Shown here one piece after another: positions 10,201-16,886 of a DNA stretch of 23,211 bases. Under the pieces are notes generated by a model. It was not told the DNA's origin. It did no database searches and saw only the letters and a list, made by a program, of their open reading frames with translations. Positions within the stretch are counted from its first letter, which is position 1. Every line of letters starts with the position of its first letter. The position numbers were made by a program, and so were the translations under genes. Source of the stretch: a virus; the IMG/VR virus record IMGVR_UViG_3300021963_000677, positions 1 through 23,211 of that record. One strand, 5' to 3'.

Positions 10201-12060
10201 AAGGGCTGCAGTGGCAGCACTAATACCAGTAAAGAGTTTTTCAATGGCCCCTGAGTCAAAACCAGTGGGCGCCATTGAAGCGTAAAGTTTTGTAAATCCA
10301 GTGCGAGTAGTTGCTAAATTCAAGCCAAATGCGCGTTGAACATTGTCCACGTAAAGCAGTTCTTTTGCAAACGTGCCAGTATCTTGTGTGGCGGTTTGCA
10401 GGGCATTATTAAACTGCTGCTGGGCCTTGGCAGCATTAAGAAACTGTCCTGGAAGTGAAGTTAAAAATGCAAGCCCTCTATAGGCAGTGCCATATAGCAA
10501 CACTTGTTTAGTGGCATTTGCAAATTCAAAACCAATTTCCTTTAAACCGCCAATAAACGGAAGAGAACTGGCCCGGAATTTTGCCATTGACTGTTCTGCA
10601 ATGGAAATGGAAGTTTTTAATTTCTCCATAGAACTTCCAGCACCAATGAACGTAGCGGGTCCTTGTTTGCCACCATCTGGCCCTTCCGATGGAAAGCCGG
10701 TAGGTGGCACGTAACCCCCTCCACCGCCACCACGCCCTCCAGTTGTGACAGCATTAAAGCGTGTTTGGCCCGCAGAAGTTTGCCCAGCCGCCGGAAGTGC
10801 AAGTTGTCGCGGGGGGATATTAAAGGGGCTCACTCCCGCAATTTGAACTTGTTGAACCGTAAGGTTTTTATAAAAATCATCGATAACTGCCTGATAACCA
10901 CGCTTAAAGTCATCCAGTCTTCTCTTGTGAAAATCTTCAATAATATTAAATGCTTCGCGTACTTGCACTTCAATGACTTTGTATGGATCTGGAGGCGCGG
11001 CGCGTTTGGCTAATGGCCCAGTCACTTCAGAACCACCAAACGTTGTAGTTCCCACTCCCAGTTGAGCAGGGCCTATTCCAGCTCTTCTATTAATGCGATC
11101 TGCGTAAGCGTTAGTAGCCTGCGATGCTTTCTTCGATGCGGAGTCAAAGCCACGCAACGTATCATCTAGAGTGCTATTTAATCCCGCAATTTGAACAAAA
11201 GAATTAGATGCATTCCTTAACGTAAAAGATAAATCTTTGAGTGCATCCAGCAGTTCTACACCACCTTCAACTGAAACCTTCCTCAGATCACTGTTAAGTT
11301 TTTCAACACTGCTCAACAAGGAAGCGATTTTCAGGCCATAATTTTGCGGATATAAAGTTTTTTCTCCTTCCTTGATAAACGCCTTGCCACTCATGCGAGC
11401 GGCATCGCCCATTGCGCTTAAATCGTTTGCAAGTTTTTGCGCTTTATTTTGAATGGCGTCCAACCCAGCTTTAATGTCTGCGTTTTCACGCATCATCATG
11501 GTTGAACCATCGTCCAAAACTTTGGCTAAACGTTTGGGATCAACTTGCTTTAATTCTTGGAAAAACAATTTAAAGGCATTTTCAATGCCCATACCTTGCG
11601 CAGCTTCTTTGAAGCCAGGAACGCTCATCGTTCCTTTTCCATAGGGCCCTGCAGCGGGACGCATTTGCTGCATTGCACGTGCTGCAGCGCCAATATCTCC
11701 CTTGAACTGGTCGGCTAATTTTTGAGCCATGACCTTAGCCGCCGTTCCAACATCTTTGGAAACGCCGGAGCCAATGTCTATTTGGATTTTTGCCGATAAA
11801 GCTTTTAATTTATCAGACAGCTTTTCAACTTTATCCGCAGCCACCGAAACGGCGGTATCATTAAGGTCGATTCGATATTTTTTCTGTCCAAGATATTTAC
11901 TTAAACGACGAAATTCTGCTGCAATAGACCTGTTATCTAGCTTGATACCAATTGGTACTGAATATCCAGCAGCCTCAATTGGCAGGCGGGATAATTGCTG
12001 CCTGAAAAATGCCAGGTCAAGACTTACCTTAAGCCTCAGTTCGGCGTCTTGAGCTGCCAT
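7249..12060 (-). CDS. Tail tape measure protein
   Basis: The largest product here, 1603 residues. It has an alpha-helical N-terminus, a glycine-rich linker near 437-460, and then a block matching the tape measure N-terminal family (TIGR02675 type) at about 540-720, with KGQIMSEELKGQLGDVLPGA and the following ALFAKSAGMSVKEF. Hydrophobic segments lie at about 845-895 and 940-960, as expected for the part thought to enter the host membrane. A long charged, coiled-coil-like region covers about 1050-1330. The end contains FADGGMVTGPTLGLIGEGGE and PEYIIPQSKM, which is common in tape measures. By the usual 1.5 angstrom per residue the tail could be up to about 240 nm. The start ATG lies 37 nt after the chaperone stop and has only a weak Shine-Dalgarno. 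Confidence 0.93.
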   Translation of the reverse strand: MAAQDAELRLKVSLDLAFFRQQLSRLPIEAAGYSVPIGIKLDNRSIAAEFRRLSKYLGQKKYRIDLNDTAVSVAADKVEKLSDKLKALSAKIQIDIGSGVSKDVGTAAKVMAQKLADQFKGDIGAAARAMQQMRPAAGPYGKGTMSVPGFKEAAQGMGIENAFKLFFQELKQVDPKRLAKVLDDGSTMMMRENADIKAGLDAIQNKAQKLANDLSAMGDAARMSGKAFIKEGEKTLYPQNYGLKIASLLSSVEKLNSDLRKVSVEGGVELLDALKDLSFTLRNASNSFVQIAGLNSTLDDTLRGFDSASKKASQATNAYADRINRRAGIGPAQLGVGTTTFGGSEVTGPLAKRAAPPDPYKVIEVQVREAFNIIEDFHKRRLDDFKRGYQAVIDDFYKNLTVQQVQIAGVSPFNIPPRQLALPAAGQTSAGQTRFNAVTTGGRGGGGGGYVPPTGFPSEGPDGGKQGPATFIGAGSSMEKLKTSISIAEQSMAKFRASSLPFIGGLKEIGFEFANATKQVLLYGTAYRGLAFLTSLPGQFLNAAKAQQQFNNALQTATQDTGTFAKELLYVDNVQRAFGLNLATTRTGFTKLYASMAPTGFDSGAIEKLFTGISAATAALQLTPDKAERVIYAFGQMASKGQIMSEELKGQLGDVLPGALALFAKSAGMSVKEFSKAMEDGEFVGQRFREVFAKVSDELMNRFGTGAQAAGKSLQGLLNTVQGDFQRTLESFAPLANAAAQAILLPLSGALKQLSMSAQIAMGEQERVQKQLLSAQKDLSDLKIGGADPAQIQAATQNVAALQARLEGLNMAAKDPAIAKQAKDLQSFVEEVTKAATVVMNIARVIGSVLNPVITFLGTNLSTVVAVVTTFGIALGSIRLIATATMAALALMNVVIKGTTGQAVGINALSVAFRALGVSASTAQIGVIGLGNAFKVLMVSSGIGLAVGLFTAIAGAALSMGDAMKQAGEQARQTMKDMAQAAIQGNTALIAMQRGSAQANIANIKELQKSILSRGKTVATGRATTGTVYEATSQERMLAEASGVQLPAGKASARQIKKAFNDALYVQKTVFKAAEQYEKTAEANATKMGLNKPAAVVTSGELDAGQTTAKRGAKPTPFVDKSVDILKNQYEERKKILDTQLAEQKISQYKYDIELSSLQLIRDEAILLKQREISRERIERSRMTAADKDRSRLQAESVYFSGMQKATSAKVSRDAQALAKVSKPITDGIKEEQFAIEKTTQEIQNYRAGIKGLTAAQEAEFIVRQKLADLDPDVLEAKKEEIAAYRALIQSRIENNQLSEREASLQAMRARVDMAGQGLGAGFYGSAAQTYETALQQPGATKEYARQMAELETQAMKLESVFGSIQNAIGGVGDAFASMMTEGVVAMIEGTATAQEVFSGFLKAIGDALLQAAAQMIATYIAIGIAKAFAGMGGGGNYGDGKVATNAFNTGGIPGLSNTGSVSGAQLGSFAPGANPSFGVGAFADGGMVTGPTLGLIGEGGEPEYIIPQSKMRSAMDRYSAGARGPSVVPGSTSADDGEAMAAMMGPIDVRYTVERINAVDYVTADQFQVGLAQAAKQGAAQGEQRTLRRMQMSASTRRRIGI

Positions 12061-12097
12061 CTTAATTTATACGGTTACTTTTCCCTTTATTCTATAA

Positions 12098-12565
12098 TCA
12101 TTGCTCTTGATTACGTCCAGCAAAGGCTTTTAATTCATCCGCCAACAAAGCAATCACTCTACCGTCCATTCGCCTTGTCTTCATCAAGCGTTGAAGAACA
12201 ATCAAGCTCTCATCACTTAATCCAGTATCTTTTTTAATTGATTTTGTGTCAAATGGCAAGAAATCTTCTGGCTTAATTTTTGACTTACGTCCCGCCATCA
12301 TTCCTGACACCATTGTGCCAAGCTTGGCAATGGCAATGCTGTTGACATTGTATTTGGCTATGTCATGCTTGTCCAAATATTTCAACGCACGCTTCACGTC
12401 TTCAATGGGTTGCAAACCAAATTGATCTGCATTCCATCGTGGATCATGAAGGTCTGACGATGAAAGACGAAAATAAATTTCGTTCCAATTTGTCAGATTT
12501 TTTAATTGTTTCCTGGCAAGACTTTCTTGCCGTTCTGCTATTGAGGAGAATTCCTCTTCGTTGCT
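12098..12565 (-). CDS. Tail assembly chaperone, -1 frameshift extension (gpT-like)
   Basis: This frame is open from the slippery A7 at 12565 to a TGA at 12098 and adds 155 residues to the upstream chaperone after a -1 shift, for a fusion of about 325 residues. Its own only likely start would be TTG at 12415, which lacks a clear ribosome site and would discard the first 50 codons that read as ordinary protein (NWNEIYFRLSSSDLHDPRW). The C-terminal part (KDTGLSDESLIVLQRLMKTR, then MDGRVIALLADELKAF) is helical. Small helical proteins overlapped and extended by frameshift directly before the tape measure are the lambda gpG/gpGT arrangement, needed for tape measure folding and tail assembly. The frame and the signal are seen; the function is inferred from position. 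Confidence 0.78.
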   Translation of the reverse strand, partial: SNEEEFSSIAERQESLARKQLKNLTNWNEIYFRLSSSDLHDPRWNADQFGLQPIEDVKRALKYLDKHDIAKYNVNSIAIAKLGTMVSGMMAGRKSKIKPEDFLPFDTKSIKKDTGLSDESLIVLQRLMKTRRMDGRVIALLADELKAFAGRNQEQ

Positions 12566-13074
12566 TTTTTTGCAGTGGCGGCCTCCTGCACTTCTGCATT
12601 TTGCTCAGCAGTAATAAATTCAACTACTTTGGCAATGTATTTACGTGGCAGGGCCTTGGTATCGTCCAGTTCCCAATCAATGAGATCTTGCCAATTACCG
12701 TCAACCATACCCTGTCCGCGAGAACGAATGAAAGCAGTGACCATGCGGGCGTTGGTGCTTTCAACAGACGATCCGCTGGTAATCATGCTCAGCGTTTCTT
12801 CCGTATAGTCCGCAAGCAGTTCAGCCTCAGTAATAGAGCCACCGCCGCCCTGCAGAAGACCAAAAGCCTCGTCAAGACCAATGCCCTTGGCTGATGCAAT
12901 ACGCTTTGCCAACTGCACGGCACGAATGGTGGATTGACTTTGCAGCTTGCTAATCTCCTCTTGTTCAATTGCTTCAGCGACCAACCAGCCGCCATACTTC
13001 TTTAAACGCAAGTCCGGCAACAGTTCAAAATAATCTTCAGCCTTGGTTTGAACTAGGAAGCTGTATTTGCTCAT
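12538..13074 (-). CDS. Tail assembly chaperone, unshifted product (gpG-like)
   Basis: A 178-residue protein beginning MSKYSFLVQTKAEDYFELLP. The open frame reaches back to a TTG at 13080, but the ATG at 13074 is the better start. The gene overlaps the end of the upstream gene by 38 nt, so coupled translation is likely. The body is mostly helical (AEAIEQEEISKLQSQSTIRA; DGNWQDLIDWELDDTKALP) and the end is a low-complexity tail, ATAKKATKRNSPQ, which is where the frameshift happens. It sits two genes after the tail completion proteins and just before the tape measure, the usual place of the gpG chaperone. No family is recognised from sequence alone. Confidence 0.75.
   Translation of the reverse strand: MSKYSFLVQTKAEDYFELLPDLRLKKYGGWLVAEAIEQEEISKLQSQSTIRAVQLAKRIASAKGIGLDEAFGLLQGGGGSITEAELLADYTEETLSMITSGSSVESTNARMVTAFIRSRGQGMVDGNWQDLIDWELDDTKALPRKYIAKVVEFITAEQNAEVQEAATAKKATKRNSPQ
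12543..12587 (-). promoter_or_regulatory. Programmed -1 frameshift signal in the chaperone gene
   Basis: Read 5' to 3' on the minus strand there is a perfect Shine-Dalgarno-like AGGAGG (12587-12582), then 10 nt, then seven A (12571-12565) read in frame as GCA AAA AAA GCA, then 8 nt, then a stem GAGGA/TCCTC with loop ATTC (12556-12543). This is the same three-part layout as the known E. coli dnaX signal (internal Shine-Dalgarno, A-rich heptamer, downstream stem-loop). A -1 shift leads into the frame that stays open to 12098. Confidence 0.82.
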
Positions 13075-13300
13075 GGTCAAGAATGTTAAGCAATGCGTTG
13101 AAAACTTTCACCCTTTCATTGGAAGAGCGAAATTCTTTAGGAATTTCAACCAGCATTGAATGATTTTCGTTCAAAAGTCTAACAGTCTCTTCGCGGCAAG
13201 AAATAAGACATAAAATGCCAGCCTCTAACGCTGAGCCTTCTATCGTGTTGTTAATCGCATGAATCGTTTTGTCTTCGCTCCATAAATAATCAATTTTCAT
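13037..13300 (-). CDS. Small protein of unknown function in the tail completion cluster
   Basis: An 87-residue protein starting MKIDYLWSEDKTIHAINNTI and rich in charged residues and Leu/Ile, with two likely helices (about 18-40 and 60-80). It shares an ATGA junction with the upstream gene (13297-13300) and overlaps the downstream chaperone start by 38 nt, so it is plainly coded within the operon. No family is recognised. Its place between the gp10-like neck protein and the tail chaperone suggests a tail assembly accessory. Confidence 0.6.
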   Translation of the reverse strand: MKIDYLWSEDKTIHAINNTIEGSALEAGILCLISCREETVRLLNENHSMLVEIPKEFRSSNERVKVFNALLNILDHEQIQLPSSNQG

Positions 13301-13752
13301 CCGGCCAAAGCAGTTTTGATTCTGCGTCGTAAAGCTTTGCTCACTACACTAGCTTGAAATTTTGCTGGCACATATAAATCATCGGTCCATGGTCTCGGTT
13401 CAAGATTGGTGCCCAACCCTTCATGCACGTACATTGCATAAGCTCCGCCAGAATCATTCCTGGCGTCCCAATTCCACGATGCAGTGATGTCGTTACCACC
13501 TTGCGTAATCTTGAAACTATCCTTGCCGCTGCGATAAAGTTCCCCAAGATCATAAATATTACGCACGGTGCCTGCTGATTCCCCACTTTTCCTTCTCGTA
13601 AACCCTGGATAGCTCCATTTGTCATCTTTAAATTGATCTTCAAAGAAGCCATCGTCTAAGTCTTCATTCGCCCAAGTTTCAAATGCTTGGGCAAGCTTTA
13701 GCTCTAGCGCTTTGCCATTGATAATTTTTCCACTAACAATAACGCCGCTCAT
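13297..13752 (-). CDS. HK97 gp10-like head-tail / tail completion protein
   Basis: The protein is 151 residues from the ATG at 13752, which forms an ATGA junction with the previous stop. The frame is open for 16 codons further upstream, but those lie within the previous gene and have no better start. It starts MSGVIVSGKIINGKALELKL and contains GGAYAMYVHEGLGTNLEPRP, then WTDDLYV. The 'Y..YVHEG.G....PRPW' motif near the C-terminus is typical of HK97 gp10-like proteins, which have a 'Y...vE.Gtg..PaRPFl' sequence and act at the head-tail junction or in tail completion. The basic C-terminus (KALRRRIKTALAG) fits the family. Confidence 0.66.
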   Translation of the reverse strand: MSGVIVSGKIINGKALELKLAQAFETWANEDLDDGFFEDQFKDDKWSYPGFTRRKSGESAGTVRNIYDLGELYRSGKDSFKITQGGNDITASWNWDARNDSGGAYAMYVHEGLGTNLEPRPWTDDLYVPAKFQASVVSKALRRRIKTALAG

Positions 13753-14159
13753 TCTGGATATAAATTGCGAAGAATAGTGTCGGGAATAGTAAAGCGACAA
13801 CGCTCGTAAGCCACGTCATCCCCAGGAAAATATCGTGGCGCTGAATCGGGAAATCTCCTGATCATTCTGTCCATTGCCAAAGCGAGAGTGTTGGAAGCAG
13901 TTGTATATTGCACCATGATCACTTCCCACAACTGACCCACTTTTACAGCCCCGCTCAAAGGAGAAACTGGACGCAATTCAGGAAACTCTCGTATGGTTGT
14001 TTCTAGACCAGTTACTTTCCATTCACTTGGCACGGACTGTCTTCCCACTACGTAAATAGCAGGAATGACAGTATTATTTGGCAACGTATAGTCACCAGTC
14101 AAATCGGGAGACTCTGTAAGTAATTCAGTGATAGCTTCCCTGAGTTGAGAAATATTCAC
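13749..14159 (-). CDS. Probable tail terminator / tail completion protein
   Basis: A 136-residue protein with a GTG start at 14159 and an N-terminal helix, NISQLREAITELLTESPDLT. Residues about 30-110 are mixed alpha/beta, with GQLWEVIMVQYTTASNTLAL and the following AMDRMIRRFPDSAPRYFP. The layout (helix, strand with W.V.V..Y, helix with a basic end) and the location just before the gp10-like gene suit siphovirus tail terminator proteins that cap the tail tube. Sequence identity is not obvious, so the family is inferred. The gene starts 2 nt after the T-tract of an intrinsic terminator, and the best ribosome binding sequence for it lies within that terminator stem. Confidence 0.52.
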   Translation of the reverse strand: MNISQLREAITELLTESPDLTGDYTLPNNTVIPAIYVVGRQSVPSEWKVTGLETTIREFPELRPVSPLSGAVKVGQLWEVIMVQYTTASNTLALAMDRMIRRFPDSAPRYFPGDDVAYERCRFTIPDTILRNLYPE

Positions 14160-14160
14160 A

Positions 14161-14188
14161 ATAAAAAAGCCTCTCGTAAAGAGAGGCT
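14161..14188 (-). terminator. Intrinsic terminator inside the structural block
   Basis: On the minus strand AGCCTCTC and GAGAGGCT form a perfect 8 bp stem (14188-14181 with 14175-14168) around a 5 nt loop, followed at once by TTTTTTAT (14168-14161). This is a textbook Rho-independent terminator. It lies 25 nt after the stop of the probable tail tube gene and ends just before the next gene's GTG. The GAGAGG of the 3' arm is also the only Shine-Dalgarno candidate for that next gene, 10 nt before the start codon. Confidence 0.85.
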
Positions 14189-14212
14189 AGCAAACTTTCA
14201 ATGGAAGATGAA

Positions 14213-14791
14213 TCAGCTATTGGGAGCAGTCGGGATGATCGAACCAGTCTCAGAAGCATTCTGATGAATGCCAATGCGACCACGACTAGAAAGATCAAAG
14301 GTGACTTCCACAAGGTTGTCAGCCGGATAGCTTTCGTTGTAGTTCATCACGCAAGCAGTAAAAGCCACGCGATCATAATAATAAGTGGTGCCACTCACGC
14401 CAAGTTGCTTGTTGATTTCCACGTACACTTCATGGTTCTTGTCGTACCGCGAAGCGCTAATCACTTGGAAAGCTTCGTCAAAGCTATTGGGCAGGAAAGT
14501 GGTGCCGTCCACGTCTTTCTGGAAATAAGACGTAACAGAAGCAGTGGCAGCCGAAGTGGTAATCACACTATCAGCAAAGCCGCCGCCACCCAGCAGGTAG
14601 AATTCTTGGTTGCCATCGTTAAAGGCAACAGAAGCCGTCGTAGCAGCTTGCAGGGTATAAAGCGTAGGAGCGCCGCTCACGGTGAAGGTGGCGCCGCTCT
14701 GAGTGATAACTGGACGGCTGGTGCCGCCGATAGAGCCAACGCGCACAATCACGTCTTGGCTCTTTACCAGTTCAGTGGGATGGTAGAGCAT
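14213..14791 (-). CDS. Probable major tail tube protein (or other abundant virion protein)
   Basis: A 192-residue beta-rich protein, MLYHPTELVKSQDVIVRVGS to SETGSIIPTAPNS. It contains YDKNHEVYVEINKQLG and ends with NLVEVTFDLSSRGRIGIHQ, the kind of strand pattern that closes tail tube folds. It is Ser/Thr/Gly-rich and has no cysteine cluster or enzyme motif. It has a clear ribosome site (GAGGA, 9 nt before the ATG), and its codon choice resembles the capsid gene, with few TTA, CTA or TCA codons, so that the opposite strand is open over its whole length. The terminator directly after it also speaks for high, separately set expression. The position between neck proteins and tail terminator is the usual one for a tube gene; a second tube-fold gene at 1398-1823 is the rival. 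Confidence 0.55.
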   Translation of the reverse strand: MLYHPTELVKSQDVIVRVGSIGGTSRPVITQSGATFTVSGAPTLYTLQAATTASVAFNDGNQEFYLLGGGGFADSVITTSAATASVTSYFQKDVDGTTFLPNSFDEAFQVISASRYDKNHEVYVEINKQLGVSGTTYYYDRVAFTACVMNYNESYPADNLVEVTFDLSSRGRIGIHQNASETGSIIPTAPNS

Positions 14792-14825
14792 GAGAGGAAG
14801 TCCTCAGCGATGAAAGGGAAAGTGA

Positions 14826-15215
14826 TTAAGCGTTGTCCACGCTTCCTTTGCCAATTAGTCTAAAAATTCCCCTAATTGGCGTGCCGAGGAATTGCCAATA
14901 ATGAATAGCAATTTCCTCGTTAGGCAATAGTTCAAAACGACCCTCTCTTCCATTGATAGTGGCCCTAGCGGAATCACCAGGAGTCACTCCAGACAATGCA
15001 AGAGGAGACGTAAGTCTCCCTTCCATGTACACTGCTGTTTGATCAGCCCCAAGGAGATAATCAAACCTAGGATCGCGCTTTTGTCTTAACGATGCGTAAT
15101 ACGTCACGCCTGTTGCAGCCGCCACATAATTACCAGTTTCGCCGTCAAGCACATAGCCTGAAGCCACAGACCATACCAGAGTGGCATTGGCAAGTGGTTC
15201 CAGGAAGTTGCTCAT
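14826..15215 (-). CDS. Probable head-tail connector / stopper protein
   Basis: A 129-residue protein coupled to the upstream gene by ATGA at 15212-15215. It starts MSNFLEPLANATLVWSVASG and carries TYYASLRQKRDPRFDYLLGA and, near the end, HYWQFLGTPIRGIFRLIG. A small beta-barrel-like composition after a DUF4054 gene is the usual context for head closure (stopper) proteins. No family is identified with certainty; the call rests on gene order and size. Confidence 0.45.
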   Translation of the reverse strand: MSNFLEPLANATLVWSVASGYVLDGETGNYVAAATGVTYYASLRQKRDPRFDYLLGADQTAVYMEGRLTSPLALSGVTPGDSARATINGREGRFELLPNEEIAIHYWQFLGTPIRGIFRLIGKGSVDNA

Positions 15216-15523
15216 ATGACAAAGCCAACGGCAGTAGAAGGAAGAGAATTTAAAAGTCGCTTGAACTCTTGACCATACTGAGAAGCATCAAGCCCCTCAC
15301 CATACACCTTGCCATCAGTGGCACCAATTTGAATGCCCATTTGCGCAAGTTGTACGGCAATAATATGGGCCGCTAAAAACTTAACGGCCCTATCAGTTTG
15401 ATCCCCAAAAACATCCGCTGATGCATCATATGCCGCTTCCGCAAGGGCTCCATTTACAATCCCCGATGGATGGGGAGAGAATTCAGGAAACCTTTCCAGA
15501 AAATTGGCATAAGTGACGGCCAT
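15212..15523 (-). CDS. DUF4054-like head-tail adaptor protein
   Basis: A 103-residue protein with MAVTYANFLERFPEFSPHPS, then a helical AALAEAAYDASADVFGDQTD-like middle (residues about 25-45) and KFLAAHIIAVQLAQMG. The 'F...FPEF......I...L..A......FG...D.A...LAAH..A' pattern matches DUF4054 and gp6-like head-tail connectors, small helical rings between portal and tail. It begins 2 nt after the previous stop and shares an ATGA junction with the next gene. Confidence 0.72.
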   Translation of the reverse strand: MAVTYANFLERFPEFSPHPSGIVNGALAEAAYDASADVFGDQTDRAVKFLAAHIIAVQLAQMGIQIGATDGKVYGEGLDASQYGQEFKRLLNSLPSTAVGFVI

Positions 15524-15525
15524 GA

Positions 15526-15912
15526 TTAAGCTTTTCCAACGCGAATGGCTTCAATGCGTTTAGCAATGGCATTTCTCACGCGAATACGGCCTTCAATCTT
15601 TTTCCAATCAGCCAAGCGATCAGCATCATGGATGAGTTCAATGGCGCGAATGGCTTGGGTGAGAGGCAGTTCAGAAAGACTTTGAACTGTTTCAGGTAGA
15701 TCCTCTACCATCACTTGTTCTTTCATCTCCTCAATGGCACCAATGGCCATGAGTTTCTTCACTGCAATATTCTCTTTCGCTTCGCTCCATTTCTCGTCAG
15801 GAATTTCCTGGTTAAGTCCTGGAACTAGCTGAATCAAGCCAGTTTTAGTGATAATGCCAAACCCTGCTTCACGCGGGGGATTTTCAAGTTCGGGACGATA
15901 AGCAATCAGCAT
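15526..15912 (-). CDS. Phage head-module protein with a FluMu-type N-terminal segment
   Basis: A 128-residue protein. Residues about 25-60 read TGLIQLVPGLNQEIPDEKW followed by AVKKLMAIGAIEEM, like the short 'l.L.PG.N.V.de.W......v...i..G.i' module found in many small phage head or tail proteins. The C-terminal part (about 75-128) is helical and charged (TQAIRAIELIHDADRLADWK), ending in a basic stretch. It follows the capsid gene after 56 nt with no obvious terminator. In related head clusters a protein of this kind lies between the capsid and the first neck gene. The exact function is unknown. Confidence 0.55.
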   Translation of the reverse strand: MLIAYRPELENPPREAGFGIITKTGLIQLVPGLNQEIPDEKWSEAKENIAVKKLMAIGAIEEMKEQVMVEDLPETVQSLSELPLTQAIRAIELIHDADRLADWKKIEGRIRVRNAIAKRIEAIRVGKA

Positions 15913-15968
15913 TGTTCAAAAGAAAACAATTGCAAATAGCTTAACGTCCCTTTCTTGATTAACTATCC

Positions 15969-16871
15969 TCAAGCATTAGCTTGAACGTAAATCACGCTCT
16001 TGGGATAGTACAGGGCCACGCCACCAACGCGAGCATGGGCGGGAACAATGAATTCCAGACCGCGCTGCTGAGGGGGGAACAGCTCCAGGGGCTGAGGAAT
16101 GTGCAGTTGCACTTTCTCGGGATCGCGCTTGTACACAACCATGCGGTTGGTGTTCAGAGCGCTGTTGTCGGCATCCAGTTGGTTGATGGGCTCAACGTTG
16201 CGGATGAAGGGGTTGGTACGCAGGAAATACTCCAGCACAGTCACGTCCGAAGAATCGGAGTTACGAGTGGTGCTCACCTTGTTGTAGTCTTCCCACGCCA
16301 TCAGAATGGTGTCGGGCTGCTCCTTCATCTTGGAGGCATTGATAATGGCAGTCACGCCATAGTTCAGCAGCTCCAGCATTTCCTGGGCAGTCGCGGTGCT
16401 AAACCACTTATCAGCAGCAACCACGTCCACGGTGGAGTTGTTGAAGAAACCAGACAGACCCACGGTGCCCTCACCGAAGAAAGCGAGATCTTCCACTTTC
16501 TCTTCGTAGGCACGACGCACGGCAGCAGCACGACGCTGCTCCAGGGCGATGTTGGCCATTTGAGCAGCACGCAGCTCCTGCACGGTGTAGCCGAAGCTAC
16601 CGCCGAAGGAACGGATGTTGATGCTCTTCTCGGTCTGGCTGATGTCGGCACGGGGCAGATCATCAGCAGCGTCAGCGATCAGCTTGAACTCACCAGTGGC
16701 ATCCATGATGCGGTAGGTGAAGGTCTGAGCGCCAGGACCGGCTTCAGAAGTTACAGGCAGCACAGTCGGATATTTGATATCCGCATACTGCACTTCAAAC
16801 ACTTGGGGGCGGATGAACTCAAGCTGACGCTCAAGAAACAGACCCGCTTCATCCATACGGAATTCAGACAT
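15969..16871 (-). CDS. Major capsid protein, DUF2184 type (HK97 fold)
   Basis: A 300-residue protein starting MSEFRMDEAGLFLERQLEFI, with TFTYRIMDATGEFKLIADAA, SFGGSFGYTVQELRAAQMAN and LFPPQQRGLEFIVPAHARVG. The order of 'F..RQLE.I...v.e..Y', 'd..G.a..i...a.d.P..d', 'r......gf.Y...ELr.A...g..l...r..aA..a.e...e.laf.G....gl.Gl.N' is that of the DUF2184 family of phage capsid proteins. It has the strongest ribosome site in the head block (AGGAGG at 16885-16880, 8 nt before the ATG) and a markedly biased codon use. Its place after the protease/scaffold and cement genes agrees. Maturation cleavage is expected from the linked protease, but no cleavage site can be assigned by eye. Confidence 0.88.
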   Translation of the reverse strand: MSEFRMDEAGLFLERQLEFIRPQVFEVQYADIKYPTVLPVTSEAGPGAQTFTYRIMDATGEFKLIADAADDLPRADISQTEKSINIRSFGGSFGYTVQELRAAQMANIALEQRRAAAVRRAYEEKVEDLAFFGEGTVGLSGFFNNSTVDVVAADKWFSTATAQEMLELLNYGVTAIINASKMKEQPDTILMAWEDYNKVSTTRNSDSSDVTVLEYFLRTNPFIRNVEPINQLDADNSALNTNRMVVYKRDPEKVQLHIPQPLELFPPQQRGLEFIVPAHARVGGVALYYPKSVIYVQANA

Positions 16872-16886
16872 TGGTAGGGCCTCCTA

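Noticed and set aside
12098-12415. Independent 105-residue gene from TTG 12415
   Set aside because: The same frame is open back to a perfect slippery site and the 50 extra codons read as normal protein, so a frameshift product is the simpler reading.
13753-13800. Longer N-terminus of the gp10-like protein from ATG 13800
   Set aside because: It would overlap the previous gene by 52 nt with a Tyr/Ser-rich stretch that does not look like the family; the ATGA junction at 13749-13752 gives the better start.
14201-14863. 220-codon open frame on the plus strand, opposite the 192-residue gene
   Set aside because: It is antisense to a coherent operon gene with a good start, has no recognisable motif, and comes from codon bias on the real strand.
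15981-16877. 298-codon open frame on the plus strand, opposite the capsid gene
   Set aside because: It mirrors the capsid gene almost end to end, is His-rich with no domain pattern, lacks a Shine-Dalgarno, and is explained by the codon bias of the capsid gene.
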